A stretch of DNA of 39,102 nt from Basidiobolus meristosporus CBS 931.73 (GCA_002104905.1 MCFE01000754.1:1-39102), one strand, 5' to 3'. Positions 21,643 through 32,019 are shown, counted from the stretch's first letter. The notes: generated by a model not told the origin, from the sequence alone. Made by a program: numbers and translations.

Positions 21643-24600
21643 TTAAATGTTTGTACTGACTAGTCCTAATTTTGACCTAAGATATTCAAACTTGTCTCTA
21701 GCTAATGGTTTGGTAAATATGTCTGCAATCATTTCATCTGTAGGACAGTAAACTAAGCTAACTAAGTTATTCTCTATAGCTTCATGTATGAAATGATGTC
21801 TAATATCTATGTGCTTGGTTCTAGCATGAAAAGTTGGATTTCTACCTAATTGTATACATCCTTGATTATCTTGAAATAAAGTAATAGGCATTTTTTGACA
21901 TAGGCCTAAATCTGTAAGGAGCTTTCTTAACCACATTGCTTCTTTTGTAGCTTCACAGGCTGCCATATACTCTGCCTCTGTAGTAGAAAGTGCTACGGTT
22001 GGTTGCTTTCTTGAATTCCATGAAATTGCTCCTTTACAGTAAAGAAAGGTGTATCCTGTGGTGGATCTTCTGTCTTCCAAATTTGTCCCCAATCAGCATC
22101 AGAGTATCCCACAAGATCCTGTTCTGAATCCTTATAAGTGTATCTTAAGCAGATACCAGCAGTTCCTTTTAGGTATCTAAAAATCTGCTTAACTGCTGCA
22201 ATATGACCAGATCCATAATTCTGATTATGTTGGCTGACAACTCCCACTGAATATGAGATATCTGGACGTGTTCCAAGCATGATATACATCAGACTGCCAA
22301 CCATAGATTGATAAGGAAAGTCAGGGCTTTCAGATGGCACCAAGCTCTCTTGATTTGGTTGAGTTTTGACCAAGTTAAGGTTTGTCTCCATTGTGGTTGC
22401 TGCTGGTTTACAGTCTTCCATTTTGTATTTCTTTAGTATATCTTGAATATACTTGGATTGGCTTAGGGTAATAGTGTGGGTACTTCTGTCTATGGAGAAC
22501 TTGATCCCTAAGTAGTAACTAAGTTCTCCTAGATTGGACATCTTAAACTCCTTAGATAGGCTGGATTTAGTCTCTTCCAATGTTTCTAGGTTACTGGCGG
22601 CTATAATAAGATCATCCACATATAGAGCTAATAGAACTGGATTTGCTCTATCTGGCTTATAGTATATACTATAGTCAGCATTACTTCTTTTGAAACTCAA
22701 AGATTCCAAATAAGAATCTATCTTGCAATTCCAGGCTCTTGGTGATTGTTTAAGACTATATAGTGACTTTTTAAGCTTGCAGACCAAATGGGGGTTATCT
22801 TGGTCAGCAAACCCATCAGGCTGGTCCATATACACGTCCTCATCAAGTTCTCCATTCAAAAATGCAGTTTTTACATCCATTTGATGAATAAAAAACTTAT
22901 ATTTGGCTGCAATAGCCTATATTAATCTGATGGAGTTAAACTTGGCTACCGGAGCAAAGGTCTCAGTATAGTCAAGTCCTTTTGTTTGAGAGTATCCTTT
23001 GGCTACAAGTCTTGCTTTGTATCTTTCAATTGTACCATCAGCCTTGTATTTTGTCTTGAAGACCCATCTGCATCCAATTGATTTTTGGTTGATTGGTAAT
23101 TCGACTAAGTCCCAAGTTTGATTTTCCATCAGTGCCTGATATTCCTCAGTCATTGCAGATCTCCAAAACTTCATCTGAGGGCTATTTAGGGCCTCTTTTA
23201 CAGTCTGGGGTTCATCAACATGGACTGAATAGGCATAGGCTAAGTTTGTACCCTCATTGATATAGTAATTTGGGCTATTTCTTGTCCGATTGGATCTCTG
23301 GGCATTTGATACTGGAGTGATCACTTCTGGGATATTCCTGGGCACTGATTCTGGCTGAACCATGGTTGTAGAGTCCTCTGGAGTGAAAAAATTTTCATTG
23401 TTTTGCTCTGATTCTATCCTGACAATTGGTGGACTTGAGATCAAATTTTTGTCATCATCTGATGTCATTTTCTGTGAAAATTTTGAATTTTCATCAAACA
23501 ACACATCCCTGGACTTGATCAGCTTCTTTGCTTTGGTATTGTAGAGTCTGTATGCCTTACTCTTGTTGCAGTAGCCCAAAAATATGCATTTTACACTTTT
23601 TGGCTCAAATTTTGACTGATTTCCGGCCAGTTTTTTGGCATATGCTGTACACCCAAACATTCTTGGATGTTCTGCACTTGGTCTGTATCCATACTATGCT
23701 TCAAGTGGAGTAGAATCACGAAGTATTCTGTTATAACTCCTATTTTTAAGATATACAGCAGTGGCAACTGATTCCGCCCAAAAATCATAGGATAATTTTT
23801 GATCATGGATCATAGATCTTGCCATATCAATTATTGATCTGTTAGCTTGCTCTGCTACTCCATTTTGCTGTGGGGAGTATGGTACAGTAGCCTCTTGCTT
23901 TATCCCATGAATTTTGCAGAAGTGGATGAAGAGTTTTGAGGTATATTCTCCACCATTGTCAGAGCATATTTTCTTGATTTTTTCACCAGTTTCTCTCTCC
24001 ACCATGGCTTTAAACTCCCTGAACTTAGACAGAGCTTCTTCCTTTCTCTCCATGAAGTAGACCCATGTGTATCTTGTATAATCATCAATAAAAGTGATTA
24101 AATACTTCATCACGCCTAAGGATAAATTTTGCATAGGTCCTCACAGATCTGAGTGAATTAGATCTAATTTTTTCTTAGTTTTGATTAACCCAGAGCTCTT
24201 GAACGGTTGTCTGGCTTGTTTCCCATATATGCAGGCTTCACAGTGCTCCAAATTAGCTGGGGGATCAATTTTTACTCCAGAAATTAGCTGATCTATGATC
24301 ATTTTGTGCAAATAATCAAAATTGATGTGCCCAAATCTCCTGTGCCAAAGCATTGGTGTTTCTTTGTTTAAGTTACTGATATTGGCTTCCAGATATGATG
24401 GAATATAAGTCAACTTGTATAGATTCTGATCTCTGATGCCCAAAGCAATATGAGCACCATTTTGATCAGTGATCCTGCATCCAGAATTGTCAAAACTGAA
24501 ACTGAGTCCTTCTGCTGTGGCCTTGCTTACAGAGAGTAGGTTCTTGGCTATATTGGTACACAGAGTACTTCTTTAAAGGTCAGTGTATGGCTTCCTTCAC

Positions 24601-25611
24601 TGCTTCTAAGGTTTACTTGGATAGTTCCTTCTCCCACTGCATCAAGTGTTCTATCGTCACCCATGAAAACCTTCTTAATTGGAATTTCTTGATATTGGGT
24701 AAAAAGCTCTTTTTGGTGTGTAAAGTGTTGAGAAGCTCCAGAGTCAATATACCACGTCTGGGAATCCTTGTTTGTGGTCATATTTAGTGCAGATATGAAT
24801 AGTCTATCTTCAGTTGTTGCAGCATTTCTATATTCAGGCTTCTTTTGCTGATAATCTCTCTTTTTGAAACACCGGTCTGATGTGTGTCCTTTCCTTTGCA
24901 GTAGTTGCAAATAGGTTGCTGTTGCCTTTGTAGGGTCTTGGGTACCTCCTTTGTTGGTTATCATTGCTTATTAAAGCATTTTCTTCTTCCTTCTTATTGG
25001 CGCTTGATTTTCTTAATTCTTCATCCAGGAGCCTTCTATATACGTAATTTAAGGTCAAATCTTCAGTTCTGGACTCTAGGGCTGATACAAGGCCCTGAAA
25101 CTTGTCTGTCAGGCTATTCAGGATGGTAACTATCACATCCTCATCAGTAGTTGGTACGCCCACAGATTCCATCTCATATACCAGTAGGGTAATTCTGTTA
25201 ATTAGATTTTTCATTTCTTCTCCGGGCAGCTTCTTTGTAGTAAAGAATTTTCTTCTCAGATACATTTTCTTGGCAGCTGAACATGACTGGTAGGTGTCTT
25301 CTAATGCCTTCCAGGCATTCTTTGCCGTTTTTTGCTCTTGAGCATTGAATTAGCAATTTGTCCTTGACATTAAGGCAAATGCAGTTAAAGGCACTTTGTT
25401 CTTTCTTCTGGTACTTTAAGGCTTCCTCTCCCACGTTTTTAGGAGGGCATTCTTCTCCCATGACAATATCCCAAAGGCCTCTTTCTTGTAGCAGCATCTT
25501 CATCTTCACCTTCCACACTTGGTAGTTAAAGCCATCCAACTTTTCAGCAGAGGGAAAAATTCCAGTAATAGCAGTAGTAGACATTGCAGAGAGTGACAGC
25601 TTGGGGCTCAT
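21643..25611 (-). pseudogene. Copia-1 gag-pol, nearly intact but frameshifted
   Basis: Copia polyprotein on the minus strand from the ATG at 25611, inside the primer-binding site. Gag (UBN2-like) shifts frame near 25330 in an A-run, and again near the zinc knuckle (about 24890). Protease shows WYIDSGASQHF near 24730. Integrase has an HHCC zinc region (WHRRFGH...CEACIYGK, 24143-24350) and a core with TFIDDYTRY, CSDNGGEY and NGVAEQ (24134-23694). A stop at 23694 and one at 22917 interrupt the junction to reverse transcriptase. Reverse transcriptase has [19 protein letters not shown] and the catalytic YVDD (near 22620). A one-base shift near 22090 leads to RNase H ([30 protein letters not shown]), ending at 21643. 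Four or five point lesions are enough to disable it. Confidence 0.93.
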
Positions 25612-25615
25612 AACC
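25604..25615 (-). other. Copia-1 primer-binding site overlapping the gag start codon
   Basis: On the minus strand GGTTATGAGCCC follows the 5' LTR (25616-25964) directly. It is the same half-tRNA site as in copia-2, complementary to the initiator tRNA-Met anticodon arm, and again the ATG in it opens gag. Confidence 0.75.
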
Positions 25616-25964
25616 TGTTGTAAGAGTCTTTGAGATATTGGAAGTGATTGGGAGAACAAGTAGATTATGTGGTTTTCACTTAATGATTTATTGAATGTAA
25701 AAGTAGTATTTATACTTTTACCTGGTCTTGGCATTACAAACACGTAGAATAGGTTAAGGAAGGTCCCAAGAACATGTGTGCAAAGTTTGGGGCTGTTTGG
25801 ACAACTTTGAGAATTTTCATGTTCTGGGTACCTGGCATTTTTGTGAAAATATTCTAAATAAATCCCGACAAGGAATTTGGTCAGTATTCTCTAGGATTTG
25901 AAGGTGATGATCTAAGTGACTAAGTTAGGTGAAGATTTAGGTGAAAATATGAATTTTTACAACA
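25616..25964 (-). repeat. Copia-1 5' LTR
   Basis: A 349-bp LTR flanked on the right by the GTTAC duplication (25965-25969). It carries a TATA-like stretch (agtatttatac, inverse) in its promoter half. Confidence 0.94.
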
Positions 25965-25969
25965 GTTAC

Positions 25970-26114
25970 AGCAGAAATACCTATTGAGTGGTGGATTTTG
26001 ATGCAGTCACTTGTTGAGTGTGGGGTTGGGCTTAATGTTAGTGTAGGGTGTAGAGACTTGTATAGGTCAATACAATTGGCAATTGAGGTACAACTGAAGT
26101 TTCAACGGAAATAA
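25970..26114 (+). pseudogene. Cargo frame, C-terminal end beyond copia-1
   Basis: When copia-1 and one GTTAC copy are discounted, the cargo frame continues in phase from 21282 into 25970 (AEIPIEWWILMQSLVECG...) for about 47 residues to a TAA at 26112-26114. The frame was therefore open at its 3' end when copia-1 arrived. From 26115 to 26427 no gene is seen. Confidence 0.5.
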
Positions 26115-26427
26115 ATCAATTTGTACGCATGAAAAGTAAGAGAAATGGCTGAGTCAGGGAGTAAGGAGTGTGAAAAAGAGGCAATAGCCAATCAATTCAC
26201 ACAAACATAGGAGGTGATAGAGTGTCTGGGATCAGAAAGTGAGCAAATTGGCAGGGAACCAATCAAAAGCCGCTTATACATCATTGTGATGAAAAACTTT
26301 GACAAAGTTTTTTGTGAAATCTGGGGTGCAATTATTTTTCAACGGTCTCTGGACGGAGTCCTGACCAGATCAGTACCTCTCAGTCACAGGACATTTACTT
26401 TGTGATGGCCTTTTGACAGGATCATCT

Positions 26428-26815
26428 TAATAATTTTTCATAGGGTAAAGTAAACCTATATAAAGCACTTATAGTGCCAGATAGTACCAGTGGACCAAGA
26501 TAGTGCCATGCATTTTTGTGACATGATACAAGCCACAGGAGATGTATTCAGAGTGCCATTGGTATTGAGTATCAGACACATTTCTTCAGTCCTTCTGTGC
26601 TCTCACACATCCGGAACAATGTTGATCCAAAAAGAAAGGTCAAAAAGTGGATTTCTCCAGCACAATGGGTGAAACACAGGAGCTGCTTTGCATGAGGTTG
26701 AAGAGTCATGTTTCACACTTGGTGGCCAAGTTTAGGTCTGCTATGCCTTTCTGGCATGCAATGGCACTATTTGGCACCCATGGCTCAATGTGGCACTATC
26801 CAACAGAACAAGTCT
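26428..26815 (-). repeat. Right terminal inverted repeat of the Tnp2 transposon
   Basis: This is the inverse of 13996-14385, with close similarity from about 26470 to the end. It ends at ACAAGTCT followed by the AAT duplication. The strip around 26440-26475 (cctatataaagcacttatagtgcc) is also found, inverted, in the MITE at 8115-8145, which ties the MITE to this end. Confidence 0.88.
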
Positions 26816-29263
26816 AATCACTTTTATTGATGATTATACAAGATACATGTGGGTTTACTTCATGGAGAGAAAGAAAGAAGCTCTGTCTAAGCTCAAAGAG
26901 CTTAAAGTCATGGTGGAGAGAGAAACTGGTGAAAAAATCAAGAAAATACACTCTAACAATGGTGGAGAATATACCCCAAAACTCTTTATCCACTTCTGCA
27001 AAATTTATGGGATAAAGCAAGCAACTACTGTACTATACTCCCCACAGCAAAATGGAGTAGCAGAGTGTGCTAACAGATCAATATTTGATATGGCAAGATC
27101 TATGATCCATGATCAAAAATTATTCTATGATTTGTGTGTGGAATTAGTTGCCACTGCTATGTACCTTAAAATAGGAGTTGTAATAGAATACTTTGTGATA
27201 CTACTCCATATGAAGCATGGTATGGGTACAGACCAAGTGCAGAACATCTCAGAATATTTAGATGTACAGCATATACCAAGAAACTGCCTGGAAATCAGTC
27301 AAGATTTTAGCCAAAAATTGTAAAATGCATATTTTTGGGCTACTGCAACAAGAGTAAGGCATACAGACTCTACAATACCAAAGCAAAGAAGCTCATCAAG
27401 TCCAGGGATGTGTTTTTTGATTAAAATTTAAAATTTTGACAAAAAATGACATCAGATGATGACAAAAATTTGATCTCAAGTCCACCAATAGTCAGGATTG
27501 AGTCAGAGCAAAACAATGAAAGCTTTTTCACTCCAAGGACTCTACAGCCATGGTTCAGCCAGAATCAGTGCCCAGGAATATCTCAGAAGTGATCATTCCA
27601 GTATCAAATGCCTGGAGATCCAATCAGACAAGAAATAGCCCAAATTACTATATCAATGAGGGTACAAACTAAGCCATGCCTATTCAGTCCATATTGATGA
27701 ACCCCAGACTGTAAAAGAAGCCCTAAATAGCCCTCAGACAAAGCTTTGGAGATCTGTAATGACTGAGGAATATCAGGCCCTGATGGAAAATCAAACTTGG
27801 GACTTAGTGAAACTACCAATCAACCAAAAATCAATTGGATGCAGATTGGTCTTTAAGACAAAATACTAGGCTGATGGTTCAACTGAAAGATACAAAGCAA
27901 GACCTGTCACCAAAGGATACTCTCAAACAAAAGGACTTGACTATACTGAGACCTTTGCACTAGCAGCCATGTTTAATTCCATCTGATTATATTGGCTATT
28001 GCAGCCAAATACAAGTTTTTTATACATCAAATGGTTGTAAAAACTGCATTTTTGAATGGAGAACTTGATGAGAGCATATATATGGACCAGCCTGATGGGC
28101 TTGCTGGCCAAGATAACCACCATTTGGTCTGCATGCTTAAAAAGTCACTTTATGGTCTCAAACAATCACTGAGAGCCTGGAATTGCAATATAGATTCTTA
28201 TTTGGAGTCTTTGAGTTTCAAAAGGAGTAATGCTGACTATAGTATATACTATAAGCCAGATAGGGCAAATCCAGCTCTATTAGCATTAAATGTGGATGAT
28301 CTTATTATAGCCACCAACAACCTGGAAACATTGGAAGAGACTAAATCCAGCCCATCTAAGGAGTTCAAGATGTCCAATCTAGGAGAGCTCAGTTACTACT
28401 TAGGGATTGAGTTCTCCATAGACAGAAGTACCCAGACTATTACCCTAAGCCAATCCAAGTATATTCAAGATATACTAAAGAAGTACCAAATGGAAGACTG
28501 TAAACCCACAGCCACCCCAATGGAGACAAACCTTAACTTGGTCAAAACTCAACCAAATCAAGAGAGCTTGGTACCATCTGAAGGTCCTGACTTTCCTTAT
28601 CAATCTATGATTGGCAGCTTGGAACACACCCAGTTATCTCATAATGAGTGGGAGTTATCAGCCAAAATAATCAGAACTATGGATCTGATCATATTGCAGC
28701 AGTTAAGTGGATTTTTAGATACCTAAAAGGAGCTGCTGATATCTGCTTAAGATACACATATAAGGATTCAGAACAGGATCTTGGGGGATACTCTGGTGCT
28801 GATTGGGGACAAAATTTGGAAGACAGAAGATCCACTACTGGATACACCTTTCTTTACTGTAAAGGAGCAATTTCATGGAATTCAAGAAAGTAACCAACCA
28901 TAGCACTTTCTACCACAGAGGCAGAGTATATAGCAGCCTGTGAAGCTACAAAAGAAGCAATGTGGTTAAGAAAGCTTTTTACAGATTTAGGCCTATATCA
29001 AAAAACACCTATTACTTTATTTCAAGATAATCAAGGATGTATTCAATTAGGTATAAATCCAACTTTTCATGCTAGAACTAAGCACATAGATATTAGACAT
29101 CATTTCATATGTGAAGCTAAGAGAATAACTTAGTTAGCTTAGCTTACTGCTCTTCAGATGAAATGATTGCCAGCATATTTACCTAACCATTAGCTAGAGA
29201 CAAATTTGAATTCCTTAGGTCAAAATTAGGACTAGTCAGTATGAACATTTAGCTGAGTGGGAG
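26816..29263 (+). pseudogene. Copia-2 integrase, reverse transcriptase and RNase H (right half)
   Basis: The copia-2 pol resumes at the third base of the target duplication with TFIDDYTRYMW (26823 on). Integrase is readable to 27323 but the second catalytic aspartate is asparagine (HSNNGGEY for SDNGGEY). The linker to reverse transcriptase is full of stops (27420-27990). Reverse transcriptase is open from 27992 to 28726, yet its catalytic YVDD reads NVDD (about 28290). RNase H follows in two frames (28648-29240) with a stop in place of a glutamine codon near 28891. It is clearly older and more decayed than copia-1. Confidence 0.9.
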
Positions 29264-29462
29264 TGTTGTAAAAATTCATAATTCCACCTAAATATTCACC
29301 TAACTTAGTCACTTAGATCATTACCTTCAAATCCTAGTGAATACTGACCATATTCCTTGTTGGGATTTACTTGGAATATTTTCACCAAAATACCAGGCAC
29401 CCAGAACATGAAAATTCTTAAAGTTATCCAAATAGCCCCAAACTTTGCACACATGTTCTTGT
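29264..29462 (+). repeat. Copia-2 3' LTR, truncated
   Basis: The LTR begins TGTTGTAAAAA after a purine strip (gagtgggag) and matches the first 200 bp of the copia LTRs. It stops at about 29462 (catgttcttg), with the last 150 bp missing. Confidence 0.85.
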
Positions 29463-29468
29463 TGTTCA

Positions 29469-29513
29469 CCTAACTTAGGTGAATATTTAGGTGGAATTAC
29501 GAAATTTACAAAA
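29469..29513 (-). repeat. Inverted copia LTR scrap at the edge of the repeat block
   Basis: About 45 bases are the inverse of the first 47 bases of the neighbouring LTR. The junction is a perfect short palindrome (TTCACCTAA C TTAGGTGAA, 29466-29484). This is the last repeat before gene space. Bases 29514-29770 hold no recognised feature apart from the 3' flank of the permease gene. Confidence 0.7.
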
Positions 29514-29770
29514 CCTTCAATATCCTCACAATCAAGCTCTGTTGGGCCGTAAGGTATAATCATATAATTTACTATAAATATAATATAGTGGCACTGCGGA
29601 GTAAGTTAAAAAGAAGCAGTAAGAATCATGAAGAGCAAAATGGCTGATTTGGACGAACGAACTCAGAGGAACACTGACCAAGCGGAGAAGGATCAAAGTC
29701 ATCTGGCATCTCGTGTTGATATGCATATCGAGTATAAAAGGCGGGCGAAAGTGGGGGAATACAGAAGTAT

Positions 29771-31496
29771 TCAGAGAGTGAAGCGAAAAGCGGACTTCTT
29801 GGACTCGCTGGTAGTCACCATAGACTCATCAAGCTTCCTGTTTCGAGACGCTAGGTAGAGGCGTAACATACATGCGGTTATACTCACCAGCAAAAGGGCC
29901 GTTAGATTCACCAAGTGGCTCCGCAGATAGCGGGGAGCTTCATCATGACGGTAGAGTTGACCAGCAACAATACCTATGCAAAATTGCTCAGCATCTTGTG
30001 GGTCTAACTGGTGGATTCACCTACCTCCGAAACTCCCAGCCGTAGTGGTCATGGCAGCCGCAGTGGCGGTCTTTGTTCCGCCCACCACGTTATTTGTGAG
30101 CCAGCTCATGATGATTGCATTGTACGAGAATGCACCCAGAGTGGTGAGGCAGGCACCAGCATACAGCGCACGAATATCCTTCAATAGTATGAGCATGAGA
30201 ATGCCGCAAATCCCGATCAGTGGTTGAAGGATGACATGGACTGAACGTTTACGGCGTTTATCCGATACGTAGGACATCATCATGGCAAACATCGCCGCAA
30301 TGATGAAGGGTGGCGCAGAGAGTAGCAACGCTGCCATGTTCGTGATCCCGAGATCCCGAAGAATCGTTGGAAGCAACAATGCAATGGAGGCCAAGGTCGT
30401 AACCTGCGTAAAGTAGATGAGCATACATATCCAGACCACCGGATCCTTTAGTGCATCTTGGAACTGAGCTTTCTCGAATCTGGTGGTCAATTTGTCTCGG
30501 AAATCGTTCCTCAAGCGAATCTCCACCAATGCTTTCTCCCTCTCGCTTAGCCAAGACGCATCAGCCGGTGAATTCGCCATGTAATACCAAGTGGCCATGC
30601 CAAGAAGGATGGTAGGCACCCCTTCCATGATGAATATCCACCTCCAAGCCGCCACGCCTTGATGCCCATCCAAATGGGCGATTCCATAGGATATGAGACC
30701 GCCGAAGGCATTCGAAATGACACTCACCGACATGAACAATGCAAATCTCAAACTCTGTTCGTGTCGCGTGTACCAAAAGGTCAGATAGAATATCAGGCCT
30801 GGATGTAGTCTGACCAAAAACCGTTTGTTAGAGGGGCATCTCGAGTGAATCAAGTAGGAAACATACGGCAATACCCTGCCTCAGTGATCCCAAGAAAAAG
30901 CCGGACTGTCAACAACCCAGCAAAGTTCTGTACGGTGGCAGTCAGCACTGTGCATAGCCCCCAGGAAACCATGATGATTGCGATCCACCTTGAAGGGCTA
31001 AACTTCTTGAGCAAGAGATTCGAGGGCACTTCGCAACAAATGTAGCCTATATGTAGTATGTGAGCATTCGGAGACTAGGATATTGGGTCGACAGGTGGCG
31101 CATACTGATGTAATAGATAGACAAACACAAAGAGAACTGGCTTGGGGAAGTGTGGAGATCGGCTTCAATCCCGGTCAATCGGGCGGTCCCTACGATCCCC
31201 AGAAATCATCAGTGCATGCTACCACGCAAGCAGGCAAGCATCGATTTACCAATGTTTCCGCGGTCAAAGGCATAGAATAAATAGAGTAGAGTGATATAGG
31301 CTAGAACATGGAAGTCGATCTTCCGCACCAGACGCCTCTCTTCTTCGGGTGTAAAAAACTCGCGGTTTGGATCGTCCTCCTTGAAACCTATCACTGTAGT
31401 GGCCCCGAAATCCTTGGCTACGTAATCGTACTCTTTCACGACAACCTTGGGGGCCTCAGTGTCGGGATATTGAGAGGGGATTTCGGAGGCTTTCAT
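29771..31496 (-). CDS. MFS permease, Dal5/anion:cation symporter type, 5 exons
   Basis: A plasma-membrane transporter of the major facilitator superfamily, close to fungal allantoate/nicotinate-type permeases (Dal5/Tna1/Seo1 group); the substrate cannot be told. Exons on the minus strand: 31496-31250, 31189-31106, 31046-30875, 30809-30025, 29973-29771. All four introns (51-65 bp) are GT-AG and phases agree, giving 496 residues, the usual length. Exon 1 holds a cytosolic tail and first helix with FDRGNIG, completed across intron 1 as GNIGTARLTG, the family hallmark. Then come EVPSNLLLKKFSPSRW, RLFLGITEAGLHPG and FWYTRHEQSLR. Exon 4 has WRWIFIMEG and the central loop. The C-terminus after the last helix is YLASRNRKLDE. 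No stop or frame lesion is seen. It is divergent from the SUMO ligase gene across 523 bp. Confidence 0.93.
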
Positions 31497-32019
31497 TGTT
31501 TCTGTAGTCGACGGGACAGAGCAACGATGCTTCTATTTAAAGATTTCTGGAGGAACTGCTTTCACCTGTTTCAACATCCTGGGACAAAGACTACCAATGG
31601 CTGAGTATCGCGTCGCATACAAGAATCAGCCTTTTGCATTTTTCCTGAGATCCAATAGTAGGTCAGTTTGCGCAGGTGGATCGCCTTCAATTCGTCAGAG
31701 TCAGCTGTGTTTCTATCTAACCTTTGCGAGCATCATGCAGCATGCACGCTTGAACCCTAGATGGAAGAATTGTCTGGTACTTTTGGGCGGTTTGAATGGC
31801 TTAGTTACATTCATAAACGAATCTAGATCAGCTAGCAAATTCCTCTCGTTGGAGTGCACATGTATCTTCCAACCCAATTCTGAACTCTTGATTGATGGAT
31901 GATGGATGATGGATGATGAGATTGCACTGTTTTGGCTGGAATTTTTAAGATTTACTCTAATTGTTGATGGCTGAACGTCCTTTATTCTTCCTTCGTTTCC
32001 ATACCCGTCTGATCCCTCA
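31497..32019. promoter_or_regulatory. Shared divergent intergenic region (permease / SUMO ligase)
   Basis: These 523 bases separate the start codons of two divergent genes and must hold both promoters. No coding frame is supported. The only clear pattern is a 7-bp tandem repeat at 31894-31920. Confidence 0.5.
31894..31920 (+). repeat. 7-bp tandem repeat (GATGGAT)
   Basis: About 3.7 perfect copies of GATGGAT lie 100 bp upstream of the SUMO ligase start. This is a simple repeat of the kind that varies between strains. Confidence 0.8.

Larger units (their letters stand above)
21283..25964 (-). mobile_element. Copia-1, complete Ty1/copia retrotransposon
   Basis: A 4682-bp element with 349-bp LTRs and perfect 5-bp target duplications GTTAC (21278-21282 and 25965-25969). 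By eye the LTRs differ at 6 of 349 positions, which makes it the youngest dated insertion here. Gag, protease, integrase, reverse transcriptase and RNase H follow the copia order on the minus strand. A few frameshifts and stops disable the polyprotein. It is inserted in the transposon's cargo gene. Confidence 0.95.
13996..26815 (-). mobile_element. 12.8-kb Tnp2-type DNA transposon with long terminal inverted repeats
   Basis: The element begins AGACTTGTTCC at 13996 and ends with its inverse (ACAAGTCT) at 26815, with 3-bp target duplications AAT. The inverted repeats are close over about 345 bp, with a further subterminal match (ccctatgaaaaataattt at 14367 against its inverse near 26428). Inside lie a Tnp2 transposase on the minus strand (14840-17523) and a divergent cargo frame on the plus strand (18821-21282 and 25970-26114). 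Removing copia-1 leaves about 8.1 kb. En/Spm (CACTA) elements also make 3-bp duplications and encode Tnp2 proteins, but the termini here do not read CACTA. Orientation is given by the transposase. Confidence 0.85.
12128..29462 (+). mobile_element. Copia-2, Ty1/copia element split by a 12.8-kb transposon
   Basis: A Ty1/copia element whose left part (12128-13995) and right part (26816-29462) lie on either side of the large Tnp2 transposon. Both parts match the intact-order copia-1 element (complement of 21283-25964) and meet at the same point of integrase, near the motif for the first catalytic aspartate. The 3-bp AAT duplication at 13993-13995 and 26816-26818 proves the split. The 3' LTR is truncated. 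The 5-bp sequence before the 5' LTR is GAAAG; no partner is found on the right. Confidence 0.92.

Noticed and set aside
13996-26815. Reading the large insert as a classical CACTA element, Helitron or Starship
   Set aside because: The ends do not read CACTA, there is a clear 3-bp duplication and inverted repeats (not Helitron), and no tyrosine recombinase of the DUF3435 type is present (not Starship).
29628-29858. Plus-strand frame of 76 codons beside the permease gene
   Set aside because: It overlaps the last permease exon on the other strand and has no family features.
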